A DNA stretch of 64,000 nucleotides, from assembly GCA_009773475.1 (NCBI GenBank), contig WSXV01000002.1, positions 248,001 through 312,000 on the forward strand, in the 5' to 3' direction. The notes below the pieces were generated by a model. That model saw only the letters and a program-made list of their open reading frames with translations. It was not told the DNA's origin and ran no database searches. The stretch comes from Desulfobulbaceae bacterium. Its GTDB lineage: Bacteria > Desulfobacterota > Desulfobulbia > Desulfobulbales > Desulfocapsaceae. This document shows, piece after piece, positions 1 to 9,325 of this stretch; positions within the stretch are counted from its first letter, which is position 1; every line of letters begins with the position of its first letter. The position numbers and the translations under genes are program-made.

Positions 1-1548
1 GCCGGGCGTCCCTTTGATTTGAGGCCCAGGGAGGCATTGAATGAAGACAGGATGCGCCGGTATTGCTGCTCTGCCGCCGGGATTGATCTGCTCTATGCGA
101 CCCAGCGGGTGAATGATGAGGTGCTGGCCTGCCTGCAGGATCTGGCCGATCAGGGACAGCTGGTGGAACAGTTCCGGTTGATGCGGCGGGGGGCGATCAT
201 GAATCGGATTGAAGGATTTCCTTCGGAAGAGCGGCAGGTGCTGCACACTGCCAGCCGCGATTTTTTTACCCAACATCCCGCTGAACCCGTTGCCACAGAG
301 CTGGCCGCAAGAGAGCTTGCAAAGCTGAAGTCCTTTTTGGAAGATCTGGAAACCGGACGGTTGACAAACGTTCAGGGGCAGCCCTTTGATACCATGATTC
401 AGGTGGGTATCGGTGGCTCCGACCTTGGTCCGCGCTCTGTGTATGAGGCCTTACGTGCCTTTGGGCAGCAGGGAAGGAAGGTGTATTTCATCTCCAATGT
501 TGATCCTGACGATGCTGCCGCAGTGCTCCGCAGGGTGAATCTGGCGACCACTCTAGTGAATGTGGTCTCCAAAAGCGGAACCACCCTGGAAACCCTGACC
601 AATGAGACCCTGATCAGAAAGGCTCTTGCCACCAGGGGATTAAATCCCAGCCTTCATTGTGTTGCCGTGACTGGGGAGGGCAGCCCCATGGACAACCCTG
701 AACGGTATCTGCGCTCGTTTTATATGTTTGACTCCATCGGCGGCAGGTACAGTGCGACCTCCATGGTTGGAGCGGTTATGCTCGGGTTTGCTCTAGGCTC
801 CAAGCAGGTGCAAGAGTTTCTGGAGGGTGCGTCCTGCATGGATGCAATAGCGGAAGAGGATGAGCTTGGCCGAAATCTCCCTCTGCTGCTGGCAATGCTT
901 GGGGTCTGGAATCATAGCTTTCTGGGATACCCGACAGTGGCAGTGCTTCCGTACAGCCAAGCCCTGCATCGATTCACTGCCCATCTTCAGCAATGCGACA
1001 TGGAGTCGAATGGAAAATCCGTAACGCGCCAGGGCGAGCCGGTAGTCTTGAAAACCGGGCCTATCATCTGGGGAGAGCCTGGAACGAACGGGCAGCACGC
1101 GTTTTATCAGTTACTGCACCAAGGCACCGAGATTGTCCCGGTGGAGTTTATCGGTTTCCGGTACAGTCAGTATGGGGAAGACCTGGAAAGTGATGGGAGC
1201 ACTTCTCAGCAGAAACTGCTTGCCAATCTTCTCGCCCAGTCGCTGGCCATGGCCATGGGACAGGAAAATGAGAATCCGAATCGAAAGTTTCCCGGCAATC
1301 GCCCGAATCTCATTCTGCTTGCTGACAGACTAACCCCGCATGTCATGGGTGCCCTGCTTTCCCTCTATGAAGCCAAGATCATTTTTCAGGGATTCTGTTG
1401 GAATATCAACTCATTTGATCAGGAGGGAGTGCAGTTGGGAAAGGTTCTTGCTGGTCGAATACTTTCCTTGATGGCTGAGAAACAGAAGGATGTTGATAAG
1501 CCATTCTCCCCGGAGAAGGGTTTGCTAGAGATGACGAAGCTGAATTAA
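1..1548 (+). CDS. pgi: Glucose-6-phosphate isomerase, 5'-truncated by the window edge
   Basis: Interconverts glucose 6-phosphate and fructose 6-phosphate in glycolysis, gluconeogenesis and glycogen metabolism. The PGI signatures are visible: GIGGSDLGPRS, SKSGTTLETLT, the GEPGTNGQHAFYQ block and the C-terminal FDQEGVQLGK block. The reading frame is open to base 1 with no stop. By comparison with E. coli Pgi (549 residues) about 20-30 N-terminal residues lie outside the window, so the TTG at 19 is probably not the start. A gap of about 275 bp with the dsr promoter follows, so pgi is probably a separate transcription unit. Confidence 0.95.
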   Translation, partial: AGRPFDLRPREALNEDRMRRYCCSAAGIDLLYATQRVNDEVLACLQDLADQGQLVEQFRLMRRGAIMNRIEGFPSEERQVLHTASRDFFTQHPAEPVATELAARELAKLKSFLEDLETGRLTNVQGQPFDTMIQVGIGGSDLGPRSVYEALRAFGQQGRKVYFISNVDPDDAAAVLRRVNLATTLVNVVSKSGTTLETLTNETLIRKALATRGLNPSLHCVAVTGEGSPMDNPERYLRSFYMFDSIGGRYSATSMVGAVMLGFALGSKQVQEFLEGASCMDAIAEEDELGRNLPLLLAMLGVWNHSFLGYPTVAVLPYSQALHRFTAHLQQCDMESNGKSVTRQGEPVVLKTGPIIWGEPGTNGQHAFYQLLHQGTEIVPVEFIGFRYSQYGEDLESDGSTSQQKLLANLLAQSLAMAMGQENENPNRKFPGNRPNLILLADRLTPHVMGALLSLYEAKIIFQGFCWNINSFDQEGVQLGKVLAGRILSLMAEKQKDVDKPFSPEKGLLEMTKLN

Positions 1549-1574
1549 AATGGACGAAAGCAGGAATGAATCAT

Positions 1575-1638
1575 GGCTCATTTTCGGGCTCATTTTAATT
1601 TATTTTTAGTTGACAAAAAAAATGTTAAAAGATATTGT
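1575..1638 (+). promoter_or_regulatory. Candidate dsrA promoter with upstream direct repeats
   Basis: TTGACA at 1610-1615 is followed by a 17-bp spacer and TATTGT at 1633-1638 (four of six matches to TATAAT), giving a long leader before dsrA. Just upstream a 10-bp sequence, GGCTCATTTT, occurs twice in tandem (1575-1584 and 1587-1596), 12 bp apart. This could be an activator site, but nothing in the sequence names the regulator. Confidence 0.55.
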
Positions 1639-1823
1639 TTTTTACGCTAAGTAAATGGGCTGTTCAAGTGAATTGTTGTGTTATGACTATTGCTCGAGCA
1701 GGCTTTTAAAAGCTTATGCTGGCATTGCGCTGTTTGACAGTAGACTGGAAGAGCAAGGCAAGGCTGGGACGTAAATTTAGGTAAGGGATGTAGTTAACTA
1801 GTAATTTTAAAGGAGGAAAATTC

Positions 1824-3104
1824 ATGGCAAAGCATGAGACGCCCTTGTTGGATGAGCTTGAAAAAGGCCCTTGGCCAAGCTTCGTTACCGACATCAAGCG
1901 CCAGGCAGAGAAAAAACCAGAGTGCTGGGATATTCTTGGCCAGTTGGAGCTGTCTTTCGTAGAGAAGATTACCCACTGGAAGCATGGTGGTATCGTTGGT
2001 GTGTTTGGATATGGCGGTGGTATTGTTGGTCGGTATTCCGATCTGCCAAAACGTTTTCCTGGCGTTGAGCATTTTCATACTGTCCGTTTGAATCAGCCTT
2101 CATCAAAGTATTATTCCACCAAGCATCTCCGTGATATCTGTGATTTGTGGGAGAAGTATGGTTCAGGTATGACCAATATGCACGGTTCCACTGGCGACAT
2201 GGTTATGCTGGGATGCCGTACCGAGGCCTTAGAGCCTTTCTTCTATGAGCTGACCCATAACTTGAAGCAGGATCTTGGTGGATCCGGTTCCAATCTTCGG
2301 ACTCCTGCTAACTGTCTTGGCAAGTCACGGTGTGAATGGGCCTGTTATGACACTGAAGAAGCCTGTTATCAGATGACCATGCATTATCAGGATGAGATCC
2401 ATCGTCCCGCGTTTCCTTACAAATTTAAGTTTAAATTTTCCGGTTGTCCCAATGACTGTGTAGCAGCTATTGCCCGCTCAGATATTGCGGTTATCGGCAC
2501 CTGGAGGGATAATATCCGCATTGACCAGGCTGCCGTAAAAGAATATGTTGCTGGTAATATCCCCTCCAACGGCGGTGCCCATGCCGGCCGTGACTGGGGT
2601 AAATTCAACATCGAGAAAGAAGTAATCAACCTTTGCCCCACCAATTGTATGTGGATGGAAGGTGGAGAGCTGAAGATTGATGATGCTGAATGTACCCGTT
2701 GTATGCACTGTATTAATGTTATGCCCCGTGCGCTTCGTCCGGGTGCTGATCAAGGTGCAACTATCTGTGTTGGTGCCAAGGCTCCTATTCTTGATGGTGC
2801 CCAGTTTGCAACCCTGATTGTTCCTTTCATGAAAGTTTCTGCCGACAATGAATTTGAAGAGTTGATTGAATTCATTGAGAAGGTCTGGGATTGGTGGATG
2901 GAAGTAGGTAAAAACCGTGAACGCTGCGGTGAAACCATGCAACGTATGGGTCTGCCGACTTTTATCAAAGTTATGGGTCTGGATCCCCTTCCGCAGCATA
3001 TTAAAGAGCCTCGTTCGAATCCTTACGTTTTCTGGCAGGAAGAAGAGGTTGAGGGTGGATTTCAACGTGATGTTGAGGAGTTCCGTGCTCGCCACGCAGC
3101 TTAA
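1824..3104 (+). CDS. dsrA: Dissimilatory sulfite reductase alpha subunit DsrA
   Basis: Catalytic-family subunit of the cytoplasmic alpha2beta2 sirohaem enzyme that reduces sulfite in sulfate respiration, or runs in reverse or disproportionating modes in relatives. The protein has 426 residues. The sirohaem/[4Fe-4S] cysteines are C164-x5-C170 and C208-x3-C212. A ferredoxin domain is inserted with C271-x3-C275 and C290-x2-C293-x2-C296. A strong AAAGGAGG site lies 7 bp before the ATG. dsrB follows after 49 bp and dsrD after that, the usual dsrABD order. Sequence alone does not decide a reductive or oxidative direction, but the presence of dsrD favours reductive use. Confidence 0.98.
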   Translation: MAKHETPLLDELEKGPWPSFVTDIKRQAEKKPECWDILGQLELSFVEKITHWKHGGIVGVFGYGGGIVGRYSDLPKRFPGVEHFHTVRLNQPSSKYYSTKHLRDICDLWEKYGSGMTNMHGSTGDMVMLGCRTEALEPFFYELTHNLKQDLGGSGSNLRTPANCLGKSRCEWACYDTEEACYQMTMHYQDEIHRPAFPYKFKFKFSGCPNDCVAAIARSDIAVIGTWRDNIRIDQAAVKEYVAGNIPSNGGAHAGRDWGKFNIEKEVINLCPTNCMWMEGGELKIDDAECTRCMHCINVMPRALRPGADQGATICVGAKAPILDGAQFATLIVPFMKVSADNEFEELIEFIEKVWDWWMEVGKNRERCGETMQRMGLPTFIKVMGLDPLPQHIKEPRSNPYVFWQEEEVEGGFQRDVEEFRARHAA

Positions 3105-3153
3105 TTAGAAGTTAAATCGAGATCTTACTCGTATAAATAAGGAGATTAATATT

Positions 3154-4281
3154 ATGGCTTATGATCCAGCCAATCCGATGGTCGACAGGATTTCCGATAT
3201 CGGCCCCAGATATTATGCTGAGTTTCATCCCCCAGTCATTGCCGCCAACAAGGGTAAATGGTTGTGGCATGAGATTACTCAACCCGGTGTTCTGGTCCAC
3301 AAATCAGAAACTGGTGATGAGTGTTGGACAGTCCGCGTTGGTGCTGCCCGCCTGATTTCCATTGAGCTTATCCGTGAAATGTGTGATATTGCTGATAAGC
3401 ATTGTGATGGTTTTTTTCGCTTTACCACTCGTAACAACGTTGAATTTATGGTGGACTCAAAGGCCAAGGTTCAACCATTGATGGACGATTTGAAAAGCCG
3501 CGGTAATAAGTTCCCGGTTGGTGGAACTGGTGCCGGTGTAACCAATATTGTTCATACTCAAGGGTGGGTTCATTGCCATACGCCAGCCACTGATGCCTCA
3601 GGTGTGGTTAAAGCGGTAATGGATGAGTTATTTGACTACTTCACCTCCATGAGTCTGCCGGCTCAGGTCCGTATCGCACTGGCCTGTTGTCTGAACATGT
3701 GTGGAGCTGTTCATGCATCCGATATCGCTATCCTTGGCGTGCATCGTAAGCCACCGATGATCGATCACAAGCGTATTACCGGTGTTTGCGAGTTGCCCCT
3801 TGCCATTTCCTCCTGCCCACTTGGTGCTGTTAAGCCTGCCAAGGCAATAGTCAATGGTGAAGAGATCAAGACCGTACAGGTAAACGCAGAACGTTGTATG
3901 TTCTGCGGTAACTGCTACACCATGTGTCCGGCTATGCCTCTTGCTGATCCCGATGGCGATGGTATTGCCATTCTGGTTGGTGGAAAGTGTTCCAATAGTC
4001 GATCGGCCCCTAAATTCTCCAAGCTGGTTATCCCCTTCCTGCCCAACACTCCGCCACGTTGGCCTGAGACCGTTGCGGCCGTTAAGGGTATCCTGGAAGC
4101 TTATGCCAAAGATGCTCATAAGTATGAGCGTGTTGGTGAGTGGGCGGAACGAATCGGCTGGGAGAAATTTTTCGAGAAGTGCGATATTCCTTTCACCATC
4201 AAAAGTATTGATGATTATCGTTTGGCCTATGATACTTGGCGGACGACCACTCAGTTCAAGTATACCTCTCACATCAAATAG
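3154..4281 (+). CDS. dsrB: Dissimilatory sulfite reductase beta subunit DsrB
   Basis: Partner of DsrA in the sulfite reductase complex; in characterised enzymes the active sirohaem sits in this subunit. The protein has 375 residues. Visible iron-sulfur ligands are C141, the C178-C179-x3-C183 block, and the ferredoxin domain C248-x2-C251-x2-C254-x3-C258. An AAGGAG site lies 9 bp before the ATG. The gene is co-directional with dsrA at a short spacing. It is followed by a strong hairpin before dsrD, which may set the dsrAB to dsrD ratio. Confidence 0.98.
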   Translation: MAYDPANPMVDRISDIGPRYYAEFHPPVIAANKGKWLWHEITQPGVLVHKSETGDECWTVRVGAARLISIELIREMCDIADKHCDGFFRFTTRNNVEFMVDSKAKVQPLMDDLKSRGNKFPVGGTGAGVTNIVHTQGWVHCHTPATDASGVVKAVMDELFDYFTSMSLPAQVRIALACCLNMCGAVHASDIAILGVHRKPPMIDHKRITGVCELPLAISSCPLGAVKPAKAIVNGEEIKTVQVNAERCMFCGNCYTMCPAMPLADPDGDGIAILVGGKCSNSRSAPKFSKLVIPFLPNTPPRWPETVAAVKGILEAYAKDAHKYERVGEWAERIGWEKFFEKCDIPFTIKSIDDYRLAYDTWRTTTQFKYTSHIK

Positions 4282-4292
4282 TTGATTTGAAG

Positions 4293-4328
4293 AAACGGCC
4301 CGTTGTAAATGGTTATAACGGGCTGTTT
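4293..4328 (+). promoter_or_regulatory. Intercistronic hairpin between dsrB and dsrD
   Basis: Arms 4293-4304 and 4317-4328 pair over 12 bp (one G-U). The loop ends can pair a further 4 bp, leaving an ATGG tetraloop. No T-run follows directly; a T-rich stretch begins about 26 bp later. It could be an RNA stability or processing element, or a partial terminator, within the dsrABD transcript. Confidence 0.6.
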
Positions 4329-4375
4329 CCTTTGGTTACTTGCCTGTTCACAATCTTTTTTTAGGAGTATGTGCT

Positions 4376-4621
4376 ATGGCATTAAGTAAAGATGAGCTCA
4401 AAGCTGCGATTCTGCAGAAAGCAGAGACTGCTCCAAAACCACAGCTTTATATCAAAGATTTTTATGCTTGTGACCCAGATGCTAAACCACGTGAAATCAA
4501 AAATGTGGCCAACGATCTGGTTAAGGAAGGAAAATTGATGTTCTGGTCTTCCGGCTCCACCACAATGTATGCTATGAAAAATCGTATCAAGGATGAGGAA
4601 GGAGCAAGTGGTGTAAATTAG
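4376..4621 (+). CDS. dsrD: Dissimilatory sulfite reductase-associated protein DsrD
   Basis: Small winged-helix-fold protein found with dsrAB in sulfate reducers; in the literature it is reported to stimulate DsrAB activity. The 81-residue product has the typical family length and the conserved hydrophobic/aromatic pattern around QLYIKDFYACDP and GKLMFWSSGSTTMY. The start at 4376 has AGGAG 8 bp upstream, so the longer frame from 4340 is not used. A rho-independent terminator follows about 30 bp downstream and ends the dsrABD unit. Confidence 0.93.
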   Translation: MALSKDELKAAILQKAETAPKPQLYIKDFYACDPDAKPREIKNVANDLVKEGKLMFWSSGSTTMYAMKNRIKDEEGASGVN

Positions 4622-4650
4622 TTCCATAAATTACTGCTTCGGAAAAAACT

Positions 4651-4687
4651 AAAACGGTGTCGAGTTTCTACTCGGCGCCGTTTTTTT
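4651..4687 (+). terminator. Rho-independent terminator after dsrD
   Basis: A 12-bp stem (AACGGTGTCGAG with CTCGGCGCCGTT, two G-U pairs) has a TTTCTA loop and is followed by seven T. It closes the dsrABD transcript just before birA. Confidence 0.88.
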
Positions 4688-4710
4688 ATTTGAGAACAAA
4701 TATATTGATC

Positions 4711-5472
4711 ATGAATGATATTCTTCTTTTGAAGACAGTTGATTCCACGAACCGGATTTCCCGAGAATTTGGGGAGTTAGGTAAGCCCCATGGATACAGT
4801 GTGGTCGCAGAGAGCCAGACAGCAGGGCGAGGAAGGTTAGGGAAAGAGTGGCTCTCGCTACCTGGGATGGGGCTCTGCTGTACGATTCTGGTACGCCCTG
4901 ATCTGGCCATTGAGGATTATTCAAAGATAACATTGACCGCCGGGCTTGCGGTGGGGTTAGCCCTTGAGGAACTCTGTCATCTGGAGGTGCAGCTTAAGTG
5001 GCCTAACGATATTTACCTTGGGGGACGCAAGTGCGGTGGTATTCTCGTTGAGACGTCCTCCCTGCATGAAAATGCCAATCAGTGTTTTGCTCTTGTGGGG
5101 ATCGGAGTCAATGTCAATACGGATTGTGCCACTTTTCCCACTGGATTACGAAAAATAGCCACATCTCTTTTCCTTGAGACCGGGAAGAAACACGATATTC
5201 TGACAATTTTCACAAGAATCAGGAGCCAACTCCTTCAACTGATAACGCAATTGGAGACAGCCGGTTTTGAAGGAATTTTAGATCAGTGGCGACATCGAGA
5301 TATGTTGAATGGAAATTGGATGAGCTGGGTGACGCCTGCAGGCCGAGTGATTTATGGAGAGTCACTGGGGGTAGATGAAAATGGAGTCCTGTCGATACGT
5401 GATAAATCGGGACGAAAGCACGAAGTACTTTCAGGTGACCTTAGCTTGGCAGTAAGGTCACCTGAAAAGTGA
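4711..5472 (+). CDS. birA: Biotin--[acetyl-CoA-carboxylase] ligase, short form without DNA-binding domain
   Basis: Activates biotin with ATP and attaches it to carboxylase carrier proteins in the cytoplasm. The biotin/AMP-binding signature QTAGRGRLGKEW and the KWPNDIYLGGRKCGGILVE-type block are clear. About 253 residues begin directly with the catalytic domain, so the N-terminal repressor helix-turn-helix of E. coli BirA is absent. The frame extends upstream into the dsrD terminator, so I chose ATG 4711. TTG 4705 is an alternative, and the ribosome site is weak for either. The last codons form a long perfect hairpin. Confidence 0.92.
   Translation: MNDILLLKTVDSTNRISREFGELGKPHGYSVVAESQTAGRGRLGKEWLSLPGMGLCCTILVRPDLAIEDYSKITLTAGLAVGLALEELCHLEVQLKWPNDIYLGGRKCGGILVETSSLHENANQCFALVGIGVNVNTDCATFPTGLRKIATSLFLETGKKHDILTIFTRIRSQLLQLITQLETAGFEGILDQWRHRDMLNGNWMSWVTPAGRVIYGESLGVDENGVLSIRDKSGRKHEVLSGDLSLAVRSPEK
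5429..5467. terminator. Perfect 15-bp hairpin at the convergent birA/ahcY junction
   Basis: Arms 5429-5443 and 5453-5467 are perfect inverted repeats with a 9-base loop. The element lies inside the last codons of birA and beyond the end of the converging ahcY. There is no T-run on either side, so a classical intrinsic terminator is not certain. It could block both transcripts or protect their 3' ends. Confidence 0.5.
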
Positions 5473-5530
5473 GAAGACCATGAAATATTTGTAATTAATA
5501 AAACTGAAATTTCTCCGGTTTTCAGAGAGC

Positions 5531-6829
5531 TTAATATCGATAATAATCAGGTTTGTAGGGCCCTTCCAGAGGGACGCCGATATAATCAGCCTGTTCCTGA
5601 CTTAAAACGGTAAGCTTTGCACCGATTTTTTCCAGATGCAGTCTTGCGACCATTTCGTCCAGATTTTTTGGCAGAAAATAGACTTTGTTTTCATATTTCT
5701 CAGGATGCTGCCAGAGTTCAATTTGCGCCAGAACCTGATTAGTGAATGAATTGCTCATGACAAAGCTGGGGTGACCCGTCGCGCATCCAAGATTGACTAA
5801 ACGCCCTTCTGCGAGAATAATAATTTTCTTGCCATCAGGGAAAATGACATGGTCAACCTGGGGTTTTATGTTGTCCCAGGGAAGATTGCGAATTCCAGCG
5901 ATATCAATTTCCGAATCAAAGTGACCAATATTGCAGACTATGGCCTGATCAGGCATGACCTCCATGTGGCCTCGGGTGATGACTCGCAGATTTCCGGTAC
6001 AGGTCACAAAGATATTGCCAATGGGGGCGGCCTCTTCCATGGTGATCACCCGATAGCCTTCCATGGCAGCCTGCAGGGCACAGATGGGGTCAATCTCAGT
6101 AATATAGACAGTGGCTCCCATTCCACGTAAGGCCTGGGCACATCCCTTGCCGACATCGCCAAAACCGACTACAACGGCATTTTTCCCGGCAATCATGACA
6201 TCGGTGGCCCGTTTGATCCCATCAATCAGGGATTCACGACAACCATAGAGGTTGTCAAACTTTGATTTGGTCACGGAGTCATTCACATTGAAGGCGGGAC
6301 ACATGAGCTTCCCGCTTTTGGCCATCTCGTTGAGACGGTGTACGCCAGTGGTGGTTTCCTCGCTAATGCCTCGAATATTTTTCATATCTTCTTTGTACTT
6401 ATCGTGCATAACCAGGGTAAGATCTCCCCCGTCATCCAAAATCATGTTTGGACGCCAGTTATTGGGCCCAAAGATGGTTTGGTCGATACACCACCAGAAT
6501 TCCTCTTCATTTTCTCCTTTCCAGGCAAAGGTAGGGATCCCTGCTGCTGCCATGGCCGCAGCGGCATGATCCTGGGTGGAAAAAATGTTACAGGACGACC
6601 AGCGAAGTTCAGCGCCGAGGTCAACAAGGGTCTCCATGAGCACGGCAGTCTGGATGGTCATGTGCAAACATCCGCCAATGCGCGCGCCTTTTAATGGCTG
6701 CGATTTCTTGTATTGACTGCGCAAGGCCATCAGACCGGGCATTTCCGTCTCAGCTATCTCGATCTCTTTTCTGCCCCAAGCGGCAAGGGACATGTCGGCT
6801 ACCTTGGAATCAATGAGTGGTGCGGTCAT
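5531..6829 (-). CDS. ahcY: Adenosylhomocysteinase (SAH hydrolase)
   Basis: Reversibly cleaves S-adenosylhomocysteine to adenosine and homocysteine, regenerating the methyl cycle; NAD-dependent and cytoplasmic. The 432-residue protein has the NAD-binding motif [18 protein letters not shown], the [13 protein letters not shown] substrate block and the usual C-terminus ending in PDYYRY. AGAGGT lies 7 bp before the ATG. It lies downstream of metK on the same strand across a 121-bp gap that holds a hairpin, and together they run the SAM cycle. Confidence 0.97.
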   Translation of the reverse strand: MTAPLIDSKVADMSLAAWGRKEIEIAETEMPGLMALRSQYKKSQPLKGARIGGCLHMTIQTAVLMETLVDLGAELRWSSCNIFSTQDHAAAAMAAAGIPTFAWKGENEEEFWWCIDQTIFGPNNWRPNMILDDGGDLTLVMHDKYKEDMKNIRGISEETTTGVHRLNEMAKSGKLMCPAFNVNDSVTKSKFDNLYGCRESLIDGIKRATDVMIAGKNAVVVGFGDVGKGCAQALRGMGATVYITEIDPICALQAAMEGYRVITMEEAAPIGNIFVTCTGNLRVITRGHMEVMPDQAIVCNIGHFDSEIDIAGIRNLPWDNIKPQVDHVIFPDGKKIIILAEGRLVNLGCATGHPSFVMSNSFTNQVLAQIELWQHPEKYENKVYFLPKNLDEMVARLHLEKIGAKLTVLSQEQADYIGVPLEGPYKPDYYRY

Positions 6830-6870
6830 AAAATACCTCTGTGAAAAATTGAAATTGTAGGAAAAGAAGT

Positions 6871-6906
6871 GCCTGCCTGTTCACTGAACAATTCTGACAG
6901 GCGGGC
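6871..6906 (-). terminator. Hairpin between metK and ahcY
   Basis: Arms 6871-6880 and 6897-6906 pair over 10 bp with one G-U. On the reverse strand a T-rich stretch follows. It could be a weak terminator or attenuator that separates expression of metK and ahcY. It does not resemble the SAH riboswitch consensus as I know it. Confidence 0.45.
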
Positions 6907-6950
6907 GATAAGTTCTGATAATATTGGGTGGAATTTCTTGGTAATATCCT

Positions 6951-8117
6951 TTAAAGATTGGCATCTTCCCGAAGGATCGCAGCTTTGTCGGTCTTTTCCC
7001 ATGTGAAATTCTCTCGTTCCCGGCCAAAATGTCCGTAGGCTGCAGTGGCCTGATAGATAGGCCGCAACAGGTTCAGATGCTGGATAATTGCCTTGGGACG
7101 CAGATCAAAGTGCTGAAGAATAAGGGCCTTGATCATATCGTCTGAAATTACCCCCGTGCCAAAGCTGTTTACATTGATGGATACCGGTTGCGAGATGCCG
7201 ATGGCATAGGCGACCTGAAGCTCTATCTCCGTGGCAAGACCGGCAGCGACAATGTTTTTGGCGATATAGCGCCCCATATAGGAAGACGAGCGATCTACCT
7301 TGGAGGGATCCTTGCCGGAGAAAGCACCGCCGCCATGAGAACCTCTTCCACCATATGTATCTACTATAATCTTGCGTCCGGTTACACCACAGTCACCAAC
7401 CGGTCCGCCAATGACGAAACGACCGGTGGGGTTGATGTAAAACTTTGTTTTAGAATCGATCATCTCAGGGGGGAGAATTGGTTTGATGATCTCTTCCATG
7501 ACCCCTTCTTTCAGGTCTTCATAGTTGATGGTTTCATCATGCTGGGTCGATAGAACGACGGCTTCGATGCGCTTTGGAACTTTGTCTTCATATTCAATGG
7601 TTACCTGGCTTTTCGCGTCGGGTCGCAGCCAGGGAAGGCGTCCAGATTTACGGACCTCTGACTGACGTTTGGTCAGACGGTGCGCATAGGTGATGGGCAT
7701 CGGCATCAGGACTCTAGTCTCGTTACAGGCATAGCCGAACATCAGCCCCTGGTCACCTGCCCCTTGATCCAGATCGATTCCTGAGCCCTCGTTCACGCCT
7801 TGGGCGATATCTGGGGATTGTTTGTCAATAGAGGTAATGACTGCACAGGACTGCCAGTCAAAGCCCATGGCCGATGAATTATAGCCTATGGAGCGAATTG
7901 TCTGGCGTACCACATCGGGCATATCGACCCAGGCGGTGGTGGTGATCTCGCCGGCGATGATCGCCATGCCGGTTGTGACCATGGTCTCACAGCCCACGCG
8001 GGCATGGGGGTCCTGGGTGAGGATGGCGTCTAGGATGGCGTCGGAGATCTGGTCGGCGACCTTGTCAGGATGCCCTTCAGAAACAGATTCAGAGGTAAAA
8101 AGATGATGATGAGACAT
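6951..8117 (-). CDS. metK: S-adenosylmethionine synthetase
   Basis: Makes SAM from methionine and ATP. The 388-residue product shows MAT family motifs: [16 protein letters not shown] near the N-terminus, the [12 protein letters not shown] block and the glycine-rich [20 protein letters not shown] loop. The start is set by GGAG 8 bp upstream of the ATG at 8117. That ribosome site overlaps one arm of a possible pseudoknot in the leader. ahcY is downstream on the same strand. Confidence 0.97.
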   Translation of the reverse strand: MSHHHLFTSESVSEGHPDKVADQISDAILDAILTQDPHARVGCETMVTTGMAIIAGEITTTAWVDMPDVVRQTIRSIGYNSSAMGFDWQSCAVITSIDKQSPDIAQGVNEGSGIDLDQGAGDQGLMFGYACNETRVLMPMPITYAHRLTKRQSEVRKSGRLPWLRPDAKSQVTIEYEDKVPKRIEAVVLSTQHDETINYEDLKEGVMEEIIKPILPPEMIDSKTKFYINPTGRFVIGGPVGDCGVTGRKIIVDTYGGRGSHGGGAFSGKDPSKVDRSSSYMGRYIAKNIVAAGLATEIELQVAYAIGISQPVSINVNSFGTGVISDDMIKALILQHFDLRPKAIIQHLNLLRPIYQATAAYGHFGRERENFTWEKTDKAAILREDANL

Positions 8118-8125
8118 GAATGGTG

Positions 8126-8185
8126 CTCCAATAAGTGGAAATGCCGTCTCTTTGAAGCTATTGGGAAAAATGAGGAGTCAAAGAG
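8126..8185 (-). promoter_or_regulatory. Candidate H-type pseudoknot in the metK leader
   Basis: On the reverse strand an 8-bp perfect stem (8178-8185 with 8148-8155) has a loop containing CCAATA (8159-8164). That segment can pair with TATTGG (8128-8133), which overlaps the metK Shine-Dalgarno GGAG (8126-8129). The geometry is that of SD-sequestering SAM-responsive pseudoknots, but I do not recognise any known riboswitch consensus. Confidence 0.35.
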
Positions 8186-8235
8186 GGTTAGGCTTTGTTA
8201 ATTTAACTTTTATCTATTAAGATATAAAGATTTCT

Positions 8236-8265
8236 ATAATGACGAAAATAGGGTGATTTTGTCAA
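8236..8265 (-). promoter_or_regulatory. Candidate metK promoter
   Basis: On the reverse strand TTGACA (8265-8260) is followed by an 18-bp spacer and CATTAT (8241-8236). Transcription would start about 110 bases before the metK ATG and leave room for a structured leader. Confidence 0.5.
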
Positions 8266-8282
8266 GAAAAAAGGGGCTGAAT

Positions 8283-9272
8283 GTGGGGAAATACAGATGC
8301 TTTGAGGTGCGTGAGCAAGGAAAAAACGTGTTTTCCAGGTCAGTGGAATGGAAAGACACTCAGGAGCTACCTCCGGGTGAAGTGCTGGTCAGGGTTCATT
8401 ACTCTTCCCTTAATTATAAAGATGCCTTGTCAGCTTCAGGAAATCGTGGTGTAACCAGGCGCTATCCCCATACTCCCGGCATTGATGCGGCCGGGGTGGT
8501 GGAGGATTCCTCCGTCCCGGCTTTTCAGCCAGGGGATCAGGTCATTGTTTCGGGGTATGACCTGGGGATGAACCATTCTGGAGGTTTTTCAGAATACGTG
8601 CGGGTACCTGCAGAATGGGTGGTACGACTTCCGGCAGGGTTCACTCTGGAGCAGACAATGATGCTGGGGACGGCTGGTTTTACCGCCGGGCGATGTGTGG
8701 AAATGCTCCTCCTACAAGGCTGCGTTCCTGGCAATGGTGATATCCTTGTGACTGGCGCGACTGGTGGGGTTGGTTCGATCAGCGTGGTCATTCTCGCCAG
8801 ACTTGGCTTTGCGGTCACGGCTCTTACTGGGAAAAATGAGTCTACCTTTCTTCGAGATCTGGGGGCTCATGTGGTGCTTTCCAGGGGAGAGTTTCTTCGT
8901 TCATCTAAAAAGATGCTCTTGCCGGAAAAGTGGGCCGGAGTTATCGATACCCTGGGCGGTCAATATCTGGAGACTGCCATCAAGGAAACCCGTTATGAGG
9001 GGGTGGTCACAAGTTGCGGGAACGCCGCATCCGGCGATCTGGCCTTCAGTGTTTACCCCTTTATTATTCGTGGGGTGCGTTTGATCGGGATTGATTCTGC
9101 CCGCTGCTCTCTAGAAATCCGGGAGCGTGTCTGGTGCCGTTTGGCCACCGATTTCAAATTCAGCCAGTTGGAAGAACTGGCATCGGTGATTTCTCTCGAA
9201 CAGCTGGATGGGGCAATAGGGTCAATGCTTGCGGGGAGTTTACGGGGAAGGGTTGTGATTCGGCTGATATGA
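8283..9272 (+). CDS. Zinc-free medium-chain dehydrogenase, AcuI/YhdH (acrylyl-CoA reductase) type
   Basis: NADPH-dependent quinone-oxidoreductase-like enzyme of the YhdH/AcuI group, which reduces acrylyl-CoA to propionyl-CoA in studied members; the substrate here is inferred. About 330 residues. The N-terminus has the group signature YSSLNYKDALSASG, followed by HTPGIDAAGVVE and the Rossmann motif VTGATGGVGS. I prefer GTG 8283, with AGGGG 6 bp upstream, because it matches the usual N-terminus. The longer frame from GTG 8253 would overlap the metK promoter. It is divergent from metK. Confidence 0.8.
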   Translation: MGKYRCFEVREQGKNVFSRSVEWKDTQELPPGEVLVRVHYSSLNYKDALSASGNRGVTRRYPHTPGIDAAGVVEDSSVPAFQPGDQVIVSGYDLGMNHSGGFSEYVRVPAEWVVRLPAGFTLEQTMMLGTAGFTAGRCVEMLLLQGCVPGNGDILVTGATGGVGSISVVILARLGFAVTALTGKNESTFLRDLGAHVVLSRGEFLRSSKKMLLPEKWAGVIDTLGGQYLETAIKETRYEGVVTSCGNAASGDLAFSVYPFIIRGVRLIGIDSARCSLEIRERVWCRLATDFKFSQLEELASVISLEQLDGAIGSMLAGSLRGRVVIRLI

Positions 9273-9325
9273 GTATCAGCTCAGGAAAATTTTATTATCG
9301 TATTATTTGAGGAAAAGGGACTTGA

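Noticed and set aside
2478..3095. 205-codon open frame on the reverse strand
   Set aside because: Antisense to dsrA; no ribosome site and no family resemblance.
6830..6950. SAH riboswitch before ahcY
   Set aside because: Only a simple hairpin is visible; the conserved SAH riboswitch bases were not found.
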